A stretch of 25,895 nucleotides of DNA from Actinomycetota bacterium (lineage in GTDB: Bacteria > Actinomycetota > Thermoleophilia > Miltoncostaeales > Miltoncostaeaceae). The stretch spans positions 1-25,895 of the forward strand of contig CANJMX010000006.1 in the NCBI GenBank assembly GCA_947475125.1, given 5' to 3'. A model generated the notes under the pieces. The model was not told the origin of the DNA and searched no databases. It worked only from the letters and a program-made list of their open reading frames with translations. The translations under genes were made by a program, and so were the position numbers. Positions 9,701 to 16,371 of the stretch are shown one piece after another; position 1 is the first letter of the stretch, and every line of letters begins with the position of its first letter.

Positions 9701-11489
9701 AGAGATCACCACGCGCACCGCGAAGGGGCAGGAGCGCACCCGCGCCTACGAGTACGACGCGCTCAACCGCCGGACGGCTGTTGCCATCGACGGCGTTGTG
9801 CTCGAGCGGACGACCTACCGTAACGACGGCTTCCCCGAGCAGGTCGACTACGCCAATGGATCCGCCGCGCGCGTCGAGCTCGACCAGAACAACAATGTCA
9901 GTGCGCGCACCTTCTCCGGATTCAGCGGTGACGCCACGGTGCGCGAAGAGAACACCTTCTCGCGTGGTGGCTCCGTGCTCGGGCGCACCCTCACCGCACC
10001 TGACGGCACGGTCAAATTCGCGTACGCATACAACAAGGACCACCGCGTCACGCTCTCCAGTACGTCGGGCACCCTGCCGGTGCAGACCCGTTCGAGCACG
10101 ATGAGTTTCTCCGGCCCGTCTGGCGCAAACGGCAATCGCCAGAAGGAAGTACGGGTTGCTCGCGACGGCACCACCGACACCTTCGGCTTCTCGTACGACA
10201 CCGGAGACGCGCTCACCTCGTCGACCAAGCCCGGTCTCGCTTCGATCGCATACGGCGACCAGCGCCGCGCCTCACACGTGGGCGAGACCTCGCTCGCGTA
10301 CGACAGCGCCGGCAATATCACCACCATGACCGGGCCATCTGGGCGGATGAATTTCCTGGGGAACGGCGACACCCAATTTCAGCCCACCACCGGTGCGGCG
10401 GTAACCCTCCGGCCCTCCGGCAACCTGCTGCTCGACCAGGACGGCATCATCGCCGGTGAGATGGTGTCCCTGTCGCAGGGGGTGACCGTGGGGCTCGACG
10501 CGTCCGGCCAGCCCGCGAAGTGGAACTACAACGACCTGCAGGGCTCCACGGCCTGGCGGACCGTCGGCAACGATGCCCCGGGTTCGACCACCGTGTACGA
10601 CCCCTGGGGCGAGCAGATCGGGGGGCCCGCCCCTCAGGTATCCGCGACCCCGCTGGACCTTGCGATGTCGATGCAGGGATGGGCGGGCACGACCCGCCTT
10701 CCGATAGGAAACGACCTCTACACGATGGGCGTGCGCCAGTACTCCCCCCGGGCCGGGCGCTTCGTGCAGCCGGACCCCGTTGGGGAGTCGGTGAACACCT
10801 GGGAATTCGCCAACGGCGACCCCCTGAACAACCGCGACCCCTCTGGCGAGCGCATCACGCTGGGCCAGGGCATCGCGCTCCTCGTCGTCGTGGTCTTAAC
10901 GGTGGCGGTCGCCATCCTGACTGCGCCAGCGGGAGGTTCGGGCGGAGCGGCCGTCGCCAGTGCTGCGACACCTTGGGCCACCGCCGCGACTGCCGCCGTG
11001 AAGACTGCGGCGACTGGGGCAGCCTTGGCCGCAGTGGGAGACGCCACCCAGCAGCTGATCGACAAACCCATTTCGAAGTTCGATCCCATACAGACGACGA
11101 TCAGGGCGAGCACGGCGTTCATCACCTCGTCCGCCGGGAGTTTCGGGAAGTACCTCGCAACGGTGAAGAGCGCGGTCGCGTCTGCGGCTGCGCCAGCGCT
11201 GGGCGCGGCGTCGGGGGCAGCGGCAGCGGTGGCCCAACCGGCGGTAGCGGCCGGACTCGGTGCCCTCCTCAGCCAGTCCGTGAGCGTGCCGAGCAACGAT
11301 TCGTCCTTTGTGTCCGACTCCTTCTCCCCCTTGCCGATTTCGGCGAGCCTTCAGGCGGATCTTGATTTGGATTCCCAGTCGGGCGCTGGCGACATCCCAT
11401 CTCGCCAGAGCTCCGTTGTCAGCGCCTCTTCCCTCAGGGGATCCTTCAACCAGCACGCAGGCCTCAGCGCCCAGGGCGGGTTCCACTAG
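6792..11489 (+). CDS. Exported RHS/YD-repeat protein with PA14-like insert
   Basis: A 1565-residue protein with a Sec-type signal (hydrophobic core about residues 10-35, then ASAAAAP-like sites). In order it holds: an N-terminal beta-rich RHS-like region to about residue 600; a PA14-like domain at about 625-755 (DYIAPREGDFRFLSQSAG, then MFVNGRSC); YD/RHS repeats at about 865-1185 (YDSAGRL, YEYDALNRRTAV, LAYDSAGNIT); and the RHS core-associated segment at about 1270-1355 (YNDLQGSTAWR, YDPWGEQIG, MGVRQYSPRAGRFVQPDP, ending NRDPSG). The last 210 residues begin with a hydrophobic helix (GIALLVVVVLTVAVAIL), continue Ala-rich and finish Ser-rich; no toxin fold was recognised. RHS proteins typically form a shell around a variable C-terminal effector. 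No clear Shine-Dalgarno precedes ATG 6792, and coupling to the upstream gene is likely. Confidence 0.88.
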   Translation: MKPLFRHGHLATILVALGLAALMLLGQPVIIIGSLGAIDSAAAAPVAPAGQWNAAALPAIEGVSDAGGTRPPLAGDIVNMRSTGVATSTRPVLRAETESSFNGRRVIFQIRSADDRMVLPRGVSPAITVAQGAAQWTVPQGVLSPFHTYRMVALDAADVRTQIVSSRPLSIDPQRAREQQIWNWGGIRVAKVTGEPALALASPLVTTTSGAIGFEVRFQPSNPSWKGLPPGWVLEPGGSPSRWVSLTLDGGTGNAILRQMDGFSVTFVRSGANGAYVPQMGPHHEWPGGGYADLFRNGDGSFTVTDVNQAVTTFPAPAEGASHAVLHPARAWSEGSPMIQQSWEGGHLALLTDPVSRRSIHLTYGPSTGCAAPAEGFIAPPAGMLCATHDWAGQTMQISYVQTASGPQVGRITTNSQAARDAAVSDIGWTPDGLPARLRQPLAAAAVASGVIPGLGPQDTRAMTQVSYDGTGRVATITGSAGLVSGTRQTDAQQAQVTQSLLYRTSPQGQATFTVTQTDIATPGGIVHQAIANVSTMDETQVVRPDGCRTSTTFNSDDNATEVRNSCDNTRSTTAYDASGQAISARGPTRAPINTAGVPALRTAYDTTSKNRTASRTGRPLEGLMQLTWNNRSFSGVPADRSVGPRVGGVTPRQMVLNFDENPSGAGGDWSSRLSGDYIAPREGDFRFLSQSAGAQMFVNGRSCAPVACTLSLAAGERAHVQASLRADGAAGLVLQVQVPGQGLGPIPVADLSPALLQMTEQWTNDEIALGGAPASLKDMVAYNNQSGGQVIEQTSSQGTKLKYAWRPYTGTDGDYGQMGSWTNPRGKTTTFKYFSATQKASGCGGGTASQGGLFKSQSSPGVSDPAVVTYDSAGRLQSSSSGESQMCVRHDGTGAVTSGTLTGPGQPYSIGSDRMAEGNPLVATATVTASGVTTSATTEMAINGTVHRTTDSHGTVTTTAYDPGTGSPTEITTRTAKGQERTRAYEYDALNRRTAVAIDGVVLERTTYRNDGFPEQVDYANGSAARVELDQNNNVSARTFSGFSGDATVREENTFSRGGSVLGRTLTAPDGTVKFAYAYNKDHRVTLSSTSGTLPVQTRSSTMSFSGPSGANGNRQKEVRVARDGTTDTFGFSYDTGDALTSSTKPGLASIAYGDQRRASHVGETSLAYDSAGNITTMTGPSGRMNFLGNGDTQFQPTTGAAVTLRPSGNLLLDQDGIIAGEMVSLSQGVTVGLDASGQPAKWNYNDLQGSTAWRTVGNDAPGSTTVYDPWGEQIGGPAPQVSATPLDLAMSMQGWAGTTRLPIGNDLYTMGVRQYSPRAGRFVQPDPVGESVNTWEFANGDPLNNRDPSGERITLGQGIALLVVVVLTVAVAILTAPAGGSGGAAVASAATPWATAATAAVKTAATGAALAAVGDATQQLIDKPISKFDPIQTTIRASTAFITSSAGSFGKYLATVKSAVASAAAPALGAASGAAAAVAQPAVAAGLGALLSQSVSVPSNDSSFVSDSFSPLPISASLQADLDLDSQSGAGDIPSRQSSVVSASSLRGSFNQHAGLSAQGGFH

Positions 11490-11499
11490 GCACCCGACC

Positions 11500-11517
11500 C
11501 GTCCGGAGTCGCGGACG
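11500..11517 (+). terminator. Candidate hairpin after RHS gene
   Basis: A six-base-pair stem CGTCCG/CGGACG with a six-base loop begins ten bases after the RHS stop codon. No T-tract follows. The rest of the 137-bp convergent spacer shows no other signal I can support. Confidence 0.25.
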
Positions 11518-11626
11518 ACCGTCGCCCCGGACATCGCGCGTGTGTGACGCCTCCGCCCTGAATTGGGCAACAGAACCGCCACTGCATGAATCGGGAGCCC
11601 GGGGGCGTCGGCGCGATGCCGGTCCG

Positions 11627-12043
11627 CTAGTTCTTGGTGCCCGTCACGTTGAGAGCTGATCCGTCGGCACCGGTCTCGGCGTACTGACCGGAGAACGTGC
11701 CGCCTGAGACCGTGCCCGTGATCTCGGCGTAGGTGTCGGTGATGAGCACGTCACCGTTGGGGGCAATCACGCCATTGATGGGCAGTCTCCCCGACTCGCC
11801 GGTGGCGGACTTCCACACCTCGTAGCCCCCGAAACCCGGCCCGTCGACCGTGTTGACGGTGATCGTGCCTGTATGGCTCGCGGGCCGTCCAGCCTCAAAT
11901 CCACGCGCGGAAAAGGTCCAGGTGCCCTTCATTTCGGCGGCGGTCGGCACATCGGCGGACGACGACGATCCGCAGCCCACGGCAACCGTAATGGCCCCGG
12001 CGGCGGCAACAATGGCGAGTGTCGTGGCAATGCGGCGGTTCAT
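11627..12043 (-). CDS. Small putative lipoprotein
   Basis: A 138-residue protein. It starts at ATG 12043 with GGAG five bases upstream. The N-terminus is a lipoprotein signal: MNRR, a hydrophobic stretch to residue 20 and the lipobox AVGC with Cys24, followed by a Ser-rich linker. The remainder is a compact beta-rich domain of repeated strand-turn units (GTWTFSARGF, HTGTITVNTV, NGDVLITDTYAEITGTVSGGTFSGQY), which looks like a small beta-barrel or sandwich. No family was recognised. It converges on the RHS gene and diverges from the phosphoesterase gene. It could in principle be a surface immunity lipoprotein for the RHS tip, but opposite orientation makes that a weak guess. Confidence 0.8.
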   Translation of the reverse strand: MNRRIATTLAIVAAAGAITVAVGCGSSSSADVPTAAEMKGTWTFSARGFEAGRPASHTGTITVNTVDGPGFGGYEVWKSATGESGRLPINGVIAPNGDVLITDTYAEITGTVSGGTFSGQYAETGADGSALNVTGTKN

Positions 12044-12263
12044 CGGGGCTCCAGACGGGATCGGGGTGTGTCGTGAACTTTATTATGAACGCCGTCGCCT
12101 CCGTCGGCCGCGCACCAGAACCTCGTCGACCTCCGCCCAGCCGCGGCGGGGCCGATCTCCACCTCCGGGCCTATTGCGGCGCTCCATCGGATCAATCATC
12201 ACTCGATTCGTGTTGGCGTCCACCCCCCGCATGCGCGCACCAGTCGCCATTCTTGAGTTGCGA

Positions 12264-12269
12264 TAGGGT
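12264..12269 (+). promoter_or_regulatory. Candidate -10 box, leaderless phosphoesterase mRNA
   Basis: TAGGGT (TANNNT consensus) is followed by seven bases and then GTG 12277. Transcription starting at the usual distance would begin at or next to the start codon. There is no Shine-Dalgarno at canonical spacing. The same arrangement precedes the thioesterase and uracil-DNA glycosylase genes. Confidence 0.45.
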
Positions 12270-12276
12270 GCGAGCA

Positions 12277-15123
12277 GTGAACAGCCACCACCCTCGCAGC
12301 CTTTGCCGCGGGGACGAGACCCCCGGTCGGCCCGCAGCCTGGCATCACATCAAGAAGCGCTCCTTCCGAGGCATGGTGGGCGCGATGGCGCCTCTGGCAT
12401 TCGCCACTGCGCTCCTCGCGCCAACAGCCGGGCTGGGGGCAGGTACTACGTCAGTCACCGCGGCCTCGATACCGAGCCCCGCGACCGGACTGCTTCCCAG
12501 TGGTCGTCAGCTTCACCCGAAGGGGAAGCAGGTGATGCTCGGCAACCTGCCCATGGGTGGCGCACTCACCGCTGACGGGCGCTATTTGTGGGCCGTCGAT
12601 GCGGGCCTCAACACCAACGACGTACGGATCGTGGATACGCAGCGCGGCCGGGTGTGCCAGACCCTGTGGCTGCCGGGTGCCACGGGCGGGATCGCCCTCG
12701 ACTCGACGCACAGGCTTGCGTATGTATCCGGCTTGGCGAACTCGCTGTGGCATCCCACAACCGACGGTGCCCCCGGCGCGTCCGGGAACGACATCCTCGT
12801 CTTCCGTTGGACTCCCACCTGCGGCCAGGCGCACCAGGTCGGTGTCATCAACGTGCCCCCGCCACGCTGGGCACCCACCCTTCAGTCGGCCCCGCCGCCG
12901 GCTCCCGGAACACAGAGCTCCTGGCCCCAACAGCTGGCCGTGTCACCCGATGGCAGTCAGCTGCTGGTGGCGCTGAACCTCGCCGACGCCGCCGCGGTGA
13001 TCAACGTGAACGACCCCGAGCACCCCGCCTACGTACACACGAGTGGGGGGGCGTACAGGGACTACCCGTTTGGTGCCGCGATCATGCCGGATGGCCGCAC
13101 GGGGCTGATCTCCAACGAAGCCACCGGGACACTTGCCGTGGTGAATATGAAGACCGCCACGAGAATGCACACGATCCGTGTTGGCCCGATGCTGTCGCAT
13201 CCGCAGGACATCGCCATCGATGCGGCTGGCGCGCGGGCCTATGTCGCCCTGTCCAACCGTGATCAGGTCGCAGTGGTCAACCTCCGCACCAGGACCCGCG
13301 AGCGGCTGCTCTCGGTCAAGCGGAGCGAGGGCCTTGGAACCATGCCCACAGGCGTCGCGCTCTCGCCCGCAGGCGATCGCCTGCTCGTGACCGAATCGGG
13401 TGCGGACGACGTCGCCGTGTTCCGCATTCCGGGTGCCGCGACACCCACGGGAAGCGAATGGACAATGGTGGGCCGCATCCCGACGGCATCCCAGCCGGAG
13501 GCAGTGCTGGCATCCCCCGCCCGCGGCGGCCGCCCCTCTCGGCTCGTGTGGATCGCGGCCCGGGGAATGGACGTGGGGGCCAACCCAGCGGGCCCTAATC
13601 CGACTCTCGCGGACGACCCGATCTTCTTCGCCTTTCATCCGCAGACGCCACCCGACTACAACATCTTTGACTCAGGAGTGACGTACGGCGCGGCAATGCT
13701 GCGCGGTCGCGCCGGGGTGATGCCGTTCCCATCCGATGCGCAGATCCGTGCGATGACCCCAACAGCGCTGGCGCAGGTGCAGCCAGCCGGTGCACCGAGT
13801 GCACCTTCCGTTACGCCAGTGCGTGCCAACGGACCGATCAAGCATGTCTTCTTCATCGTCAGGGAGAACCGGTCGTACGACCAGATGCTCGGGGGAATCG
13901 GTCGCGGGCGGAGTGAGCCACGACTTCAGGTATTCGGGCCCGAGGTCCTCCCCAACACGCGGGCGATCCTGCGCCGCGCACCGCTGCTCGACAACGTCAT
14001 GGCCAACTCCGATGCCTCAATCCAAGGGCACTTCTGGACCGGATCCGCGGGCGTTCCCGACTACGTGAGCCGCAACTGGGTGCACAACTACGACGCCCGC
14101 ATGCGCCCCGCCGACTTCGGCATGTTCGCCGTCAGCTGGCCGGGGAATGGATTCCTGTTCGACCAGGCCGAGCGCCAGCACATCTCGTACTTCAACTACG
14201 GCGAGGGCATCGCCGGGACGATGCCGGAAATCGATGACCAGGACCGCACCCCCGCGATGCAGACCGGGGTTACGACGGTGGCCGCCCACTCGGACGTGCT
14301 CACCACCCCTGACGGAACCGGGTGTTACCCATCAGACAACTCGATCGGCACGTTGCTTTCCACCAGCGGGCCGCTGACGGGCGAGATCTTTGACTCAGTG
14401 CTCCCGGAGGGTGCTCCACCGGGCGCCTACTCGCACGTGTCGTGTTTCGCCGCGCGCTTCCGGGCACAGCTGAGCCACGGCACGGTCCCGGCACTCAGCT
14501 ACCTCTCGCTCACCAACGACCACACGCGGGGCACCCAGACCGGCTTCCCGACCCCAAGGGCCATGGTGGCCGACAGTGATCTGGCCATTGGGCAGATCAT
14601 CGACATGGTTTCGCACTCCCGCATCTGGTCATCGTCGGCCATCTTCGTGGTTGAGGACGACTCCCAGGACGGGGCCGACCACATCAACGCCCACCGCATC
14701 CCCGCGTTCGTCATCAGCCCCTACGCCCGACGCGACGTGGTAATTCACACGCGCTACGACCTCGTGTCGGTGGTACGCACCATCGAGATCATGATCGGCA
14801 TGAAGCCGCTGACGCTGAACGATGCGCGGGCCACTCCCATGTACGACGTGTTTTCGAGCACACCCACCAATTCCGCGCCGTTCACCGCGATCCCGGCCAA
14901 GGTGGATCTGCTCGCGCGAAACGACGCCACGAGCCCCGACGCGAAGCTTTCCAACTCCCTCGACTTGCACAGCATTGATCGCGTGCCCCAGGACACACTC
15001 GATCGCATCATCTGGCACTCGGTCTTTGGCCCCAACAGCACGCCACCTGCACCCGGCCCGGGCGCGGAGGACGAGGCCGGTGATCGCCGGGCTGCTGAGC
15101 GTGCGGGCACGGCCAGCCCGTAG
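12277..15123 (+). CDS. YncE-like propeller / alkaline phosphatase-superfamily phosphoesterase
   Basis: A 948-residue exported two-domain protein. GTG 12277 gives a long N-region (HHIKKRSFRGM) and a hydrophobic signal segment (APLAFATALLAPTAGLGA). An alternative GTG lies at 12268; farther-upstream starts would run into non-coding sequence. Residues about 70-480 form a YVTN/YncE-type beta-propeller with repeated blades (ALTADGRYLWAVDAG, LAVSPDGSQLLVALNL, ALSPAGDRLLVTESGADDV). From residue 521 a phosphoesterase (phospholipase C/acid phosphatase AcpA-like) domain begins with IKHVFFIVRENRSYDQMLGG, whose Glu and Asn are typical metal/substrate residues. It continues through SYLSLTNDHTRG and, at about 793, EDDSQDGADHINAHRIPAF, with metal-binding Asp/His residues. 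Such fusions are annotated as bifunctional YncE/alkaline-phosphatase family proteins. The substrate is unknown; an extracytoplasmic phosphoester hydrolase is likely. Confidence 0.88.
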   Translation: MNSHHPRSLCRGDETPGRPAAWHHIKKRSFRGMVGAMAPLAFATALLAPTAGLGAGTTSVTAASIPSPATGLLPSGRQLHPKGKQVMLGNLPMGGALTADGRYLWAVDAGLNTNDVRIVDTQRGRVCQTLWLPGATGGIALDSTHRLAYVSGLANSLWHPTTDGAPGASGNDILVFRWTPTCGQAHQVGVINVPPPRWAPTLQSAPPPAPGTQSSWPQQLAVSPDGSQLLVALNLADAAAVINVNDPEHPAYVHTSGGAYRDYPFGAAIMPDGRTGLISNEATGTLAVVNMKTATRMHTIRVGPMLSHPQDIAIDAAGARAYVALSNRDQVAVVNLRTRTRERLLSVKRSEGLGTMPTGVALSPAGDRLLVTESGADDVAVFRIPGAATPTGSEWTMVGRIPTASQPEAVLASPARGGRPSRLVWIAARGMDVGANPAGPNPTLADDPIFFAFHPQTPPDYNIFDSGVTYGAAMLRGRAGVMPFPSDAQIRAMTPTALAQVQPAGAPSAPSVTPVRANGPIKHVFFIVRENRSYDQMLGGIGRGRSEPRLQVFGPEVLPNTRAILRRAPLLDNVMANSDASIQGHFWTGSAGVPDYVSRNWVHNYDARMRPADFGMFAVSWPGNGFLFDQAERQHISYFNYGEGIAGTMPEIDDQDRTPAMQTGVTTVAAHSDVLTTPDGTGCYPSDNSIGTLLSTSGPLTGEIFDSVLPEGAPPGAYSHVSCFAARFRAQLSHGTVPALSYLSLTNDHTRGTQTGFPTPRAMVADSDLAIGQIIDMVSHSRIWSSSAIFVVEDDSQDGADHINAHRIPAFVISPYARRDVVIHTRYDLVSVVRTIEIMIGMKPLTLNDARATPMYDVFSSTPTNSAPFTAIPAKVDLLARNDATSPDAKLSNSLDLHSIDRVPQDTLDRIIWHSVFGPNSTPPAPGPGAEDEAGDRRAAERAGTASP

Positions 15124-15273
15124 GACGCCCCGCACACTCGTCCAGCGCGGCAACCGTGGCCCTTTCGCTCAAGTGGTTCCGGTGCGGTTCATCCCGGGAA
15201 CGAGCCGCCACGGCGGGAACCCAGACGGCCGAGGCTGACCCGTGGGTGCGACCGCCGTCTGCGGGCTACGAGA

Positions 15274-15279
15274 TAGGCT
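15274..15279 (+). promoter_or_regulatory. Candidate -10 box, leaderless thioesterase mRNA
   Basis: TAGGCT is separated from ATG 15286 by six bases (GACGAC) and no Shine-Dalgarno is present. The preceding GA gives GATAGGCTG, close to GATAGGGTG before the phosphoesterase gene. Confidence 0.45.
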
Positions 15280-15285
15280 GACGAC

Positions 15286-15654
15286 ATGTCTGAAGCCCGC
15301 TCCCTCCAGATTGTGTTTCCCGGCGATACCAACCACATGGGATCCCTCTTCGGGGGCACCCTCATGGCGTGGATGGATCGTGCGGCCTACCAGGCAGCCA
15401 CCCGTCGGGCGCGAGGAACATGCGTCACCCGCAAGGTTGACGAAATCGAGTTCCGCACCGCCATCTTCTCGGGCGACTTCGTTGAGTTGATCGCCCGCGT
15501 GGAGTCCGTGGGGCGCACCAGCATGGTGGTGGCCGTTGAGGTGCACCGCGAGAACCCCGCTGATGGGTCACGCGAGCTGTGCACCACCGGCCGCTTCACC
15601 ATGGTGCATGTGGGAGACGACGGCATTCCGGCGGCCGTACCACCAGCGGCCTGA
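15286..15654 (+). CDS. Acyl-CoA thioesterase, hot-dog fold (YciA-like)
   Basis: A 122-residue cytoplasmic protein of the single hot-dog acyl-CoA hydrolase family, which cleaves acyl-CoA to free acid and CoA. The signature NHMGSLFGGTLMAWMDRAA at about residues 17-35 contains the N-x-x-G-x-x-F-G-G and the helix-borne Asp that is catalytic in this family. The strands KVDEIEFRTAIFSGDFVEL and GRTSMVVAVEVHREN complete the fold, with an expected length of 120-170. The C-terminus is short. ATG 15286 is the only reasonable start and lies directly after a TAGGCT box. It converges on rex, with the two stop codons ten bases apart. Chain-length preference cannot be inferred. Confidence 0.88.
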   Translation: MSEARSLQIVFPGDTNHMGSLFGGTLMAWMDRAAYQAATRRARGTCVTRKVDEIEFRTAIFSGDFVELIARVESVGRTSMVVAVEVHRENPADGSRELCTTGRFTMVHVGDDGIPAAVPPAA

Positions 15655-15674
15655 GCCGCCTGCCTCAGCTCAGG
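15650..15674. terminator. Hairpin spanning both convergent stop codons
   Basis: A seven-base inverted repeat CCTGAGC/GCTCAGG with an 11-base loop contains the thioesterase TGA in its left arm, and the rex stop (15665-15667) lies in the loop. There is no T-tract. It may act as a weak bidirectional terminator. Confidence 0.3.
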
Positions 15675-16285
15675 TAGAAGTACAGCGCGTACAGCAGCTC
15701 GACGGCGGGGCTTGAGGTGTGCACCGTCACGTCGCTCGGCACCGACAGCAGTGCATCGGAGTAGTTGAAGATGATCTTGACGCCCGATGACACCAGGTCG
15801 TCGGCGACCTGCTGCGCGGCCGCGGCCGGGATGGCCAGTACCCCCACCTCAATTCCCTCGTTCTCAATGACGAGGGGCAGTTCGCTGTAGTTGCGCACTG
15901 TGAGGTCGCCGATACGCAGGCCCACCTTGTCGGGGTCGACATCGAACATGGCCGAGACACGAAAGCCGTGGTCGGCAAATGCGCCCGATCCGGCAATCGC
16001 CTGGCCGAGGTTGCCCGACCCGAACAACGCGATGTTGTGCTGGCCGGACGTGCGCAGGATCTTTCGGATCTGCGCGATGAGCGTGTCGATGTCGTAGCCC
16101 ACGCCCCGCTTGCCAAACTTGCCGAAGCCGGAGAGGTCGCGGCGGATCTGCGTGGGGTTCACGTTGGTGTACTCGGAGATGGCCTGGCTGGAGATGGAGG
16201 TCTTCCCCATCCGCTTGGCCTGCGTAAGCACCTGCAGGTACCTGGAGAGCCGCGCTGCGACCCCGAGTGTGAGTTGTTCTGCCAC
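15665..16285 (-). CDS. rex: Redox-sensing transcriptional repressor Rex
   Basis: 206 residues, the normal length for Rex. The N-terminal winged-helix domain (about 1-80) carries the family-typical SRYLQVLTQAKRMGKTSISS, then EYTNVNPTQIRRDLSGFGKF and GKRGVGYDIDTLI. The Rossmann domain has the NAD(H) loop GSGNLG at 89-94, the MFDVDPDKVG segment and IPAAAAQQVADDLVSSGVK. The C-terminus, which swaps between dimer subunits, is complete (VELLYALYFYLS). Rex represses respiration and fermentation genes when NAD+ is high and releases DNA on NADH binding. The start is GTG 16285. It is a single-gene unit with a possible operator just upstream, so autoregulation is plausible. No Rex-regulated respiratory gene is next to it. 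Confidence 0.96.
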   Translation of the reverse strand: MAEQLTLGVAARLSRYLQVLTQAKRMGKTSISSQAISEYTNVNPTQIRRDLSGFGKFGKRGVGYDIDTLIAQIRKILRTSGQHNIALFGSGNLGQAIAGSGAFADHGFRVSAMFDVDPDKVGLRIGDLTVRNYSELPLVIENEGIEVGVLAIPAAAAQQVADDLVSSGVKIIFNYSDALLSVPSDVTVHTSSPAVELLYALYFYLS

Positions 16286-16302
16286 GTGAATCCGTTCACC
16301 GC

Positions 16303-16321
16303 TTGTATCAGGACGTTACAA
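16303..16321 (-). promoter_or_regulatory. Candidate Rex operator
   Basis: TTGTATCAGGACGTTACAA is an imperfect inverted repeat with TTGT...ACAA ends, 17 bp upstream of the rex start. The Rex consensus is close to TTGTGAANNNNTTCACAA. Here the outer half-sites match but the inner bases and the spacing (19 instead of 18) do not, so support is modest. Confidence 0.35.
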
Positions 16322-16357
16322 ACTAGCCCGTGAGCACTTGCCGTCGCAAGCGCCCGT

Positions 16358-16370
16358 GACACACGGTGTC
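16358..16370 (-). terminator. Small hairpin after the protease gene
   Basis: A five-base stem GACAC/GTGTC around a three-base loop lies directly downstream of the protease stop on the minus strand. Without a T-tract this is weak. The same 86-bp spacer must also hold the rex promoter. Confidence 0.2.
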
Positions 16371-16371
16371 G

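Noticed and set aside
9117..10043. 308-codon minus-strand frame inside the RHS gene
   Set aside because: Antisense to YD repeats and without recognisable motifs; the RHS frame is unambiguous.
11627..12043. Immunity protein for the RHS tip
   Set aside because: It is on the opposite strand with its own ribosome-binding site; a lipoprotein signal alone does not support immunity.
12019..12276. N-terminal extension of the phosphoesterase frame
   Set aside because: It would overlap the lipoprotein start on the other strand and place about 90 non-hydrophobic residues before the signal peptide.
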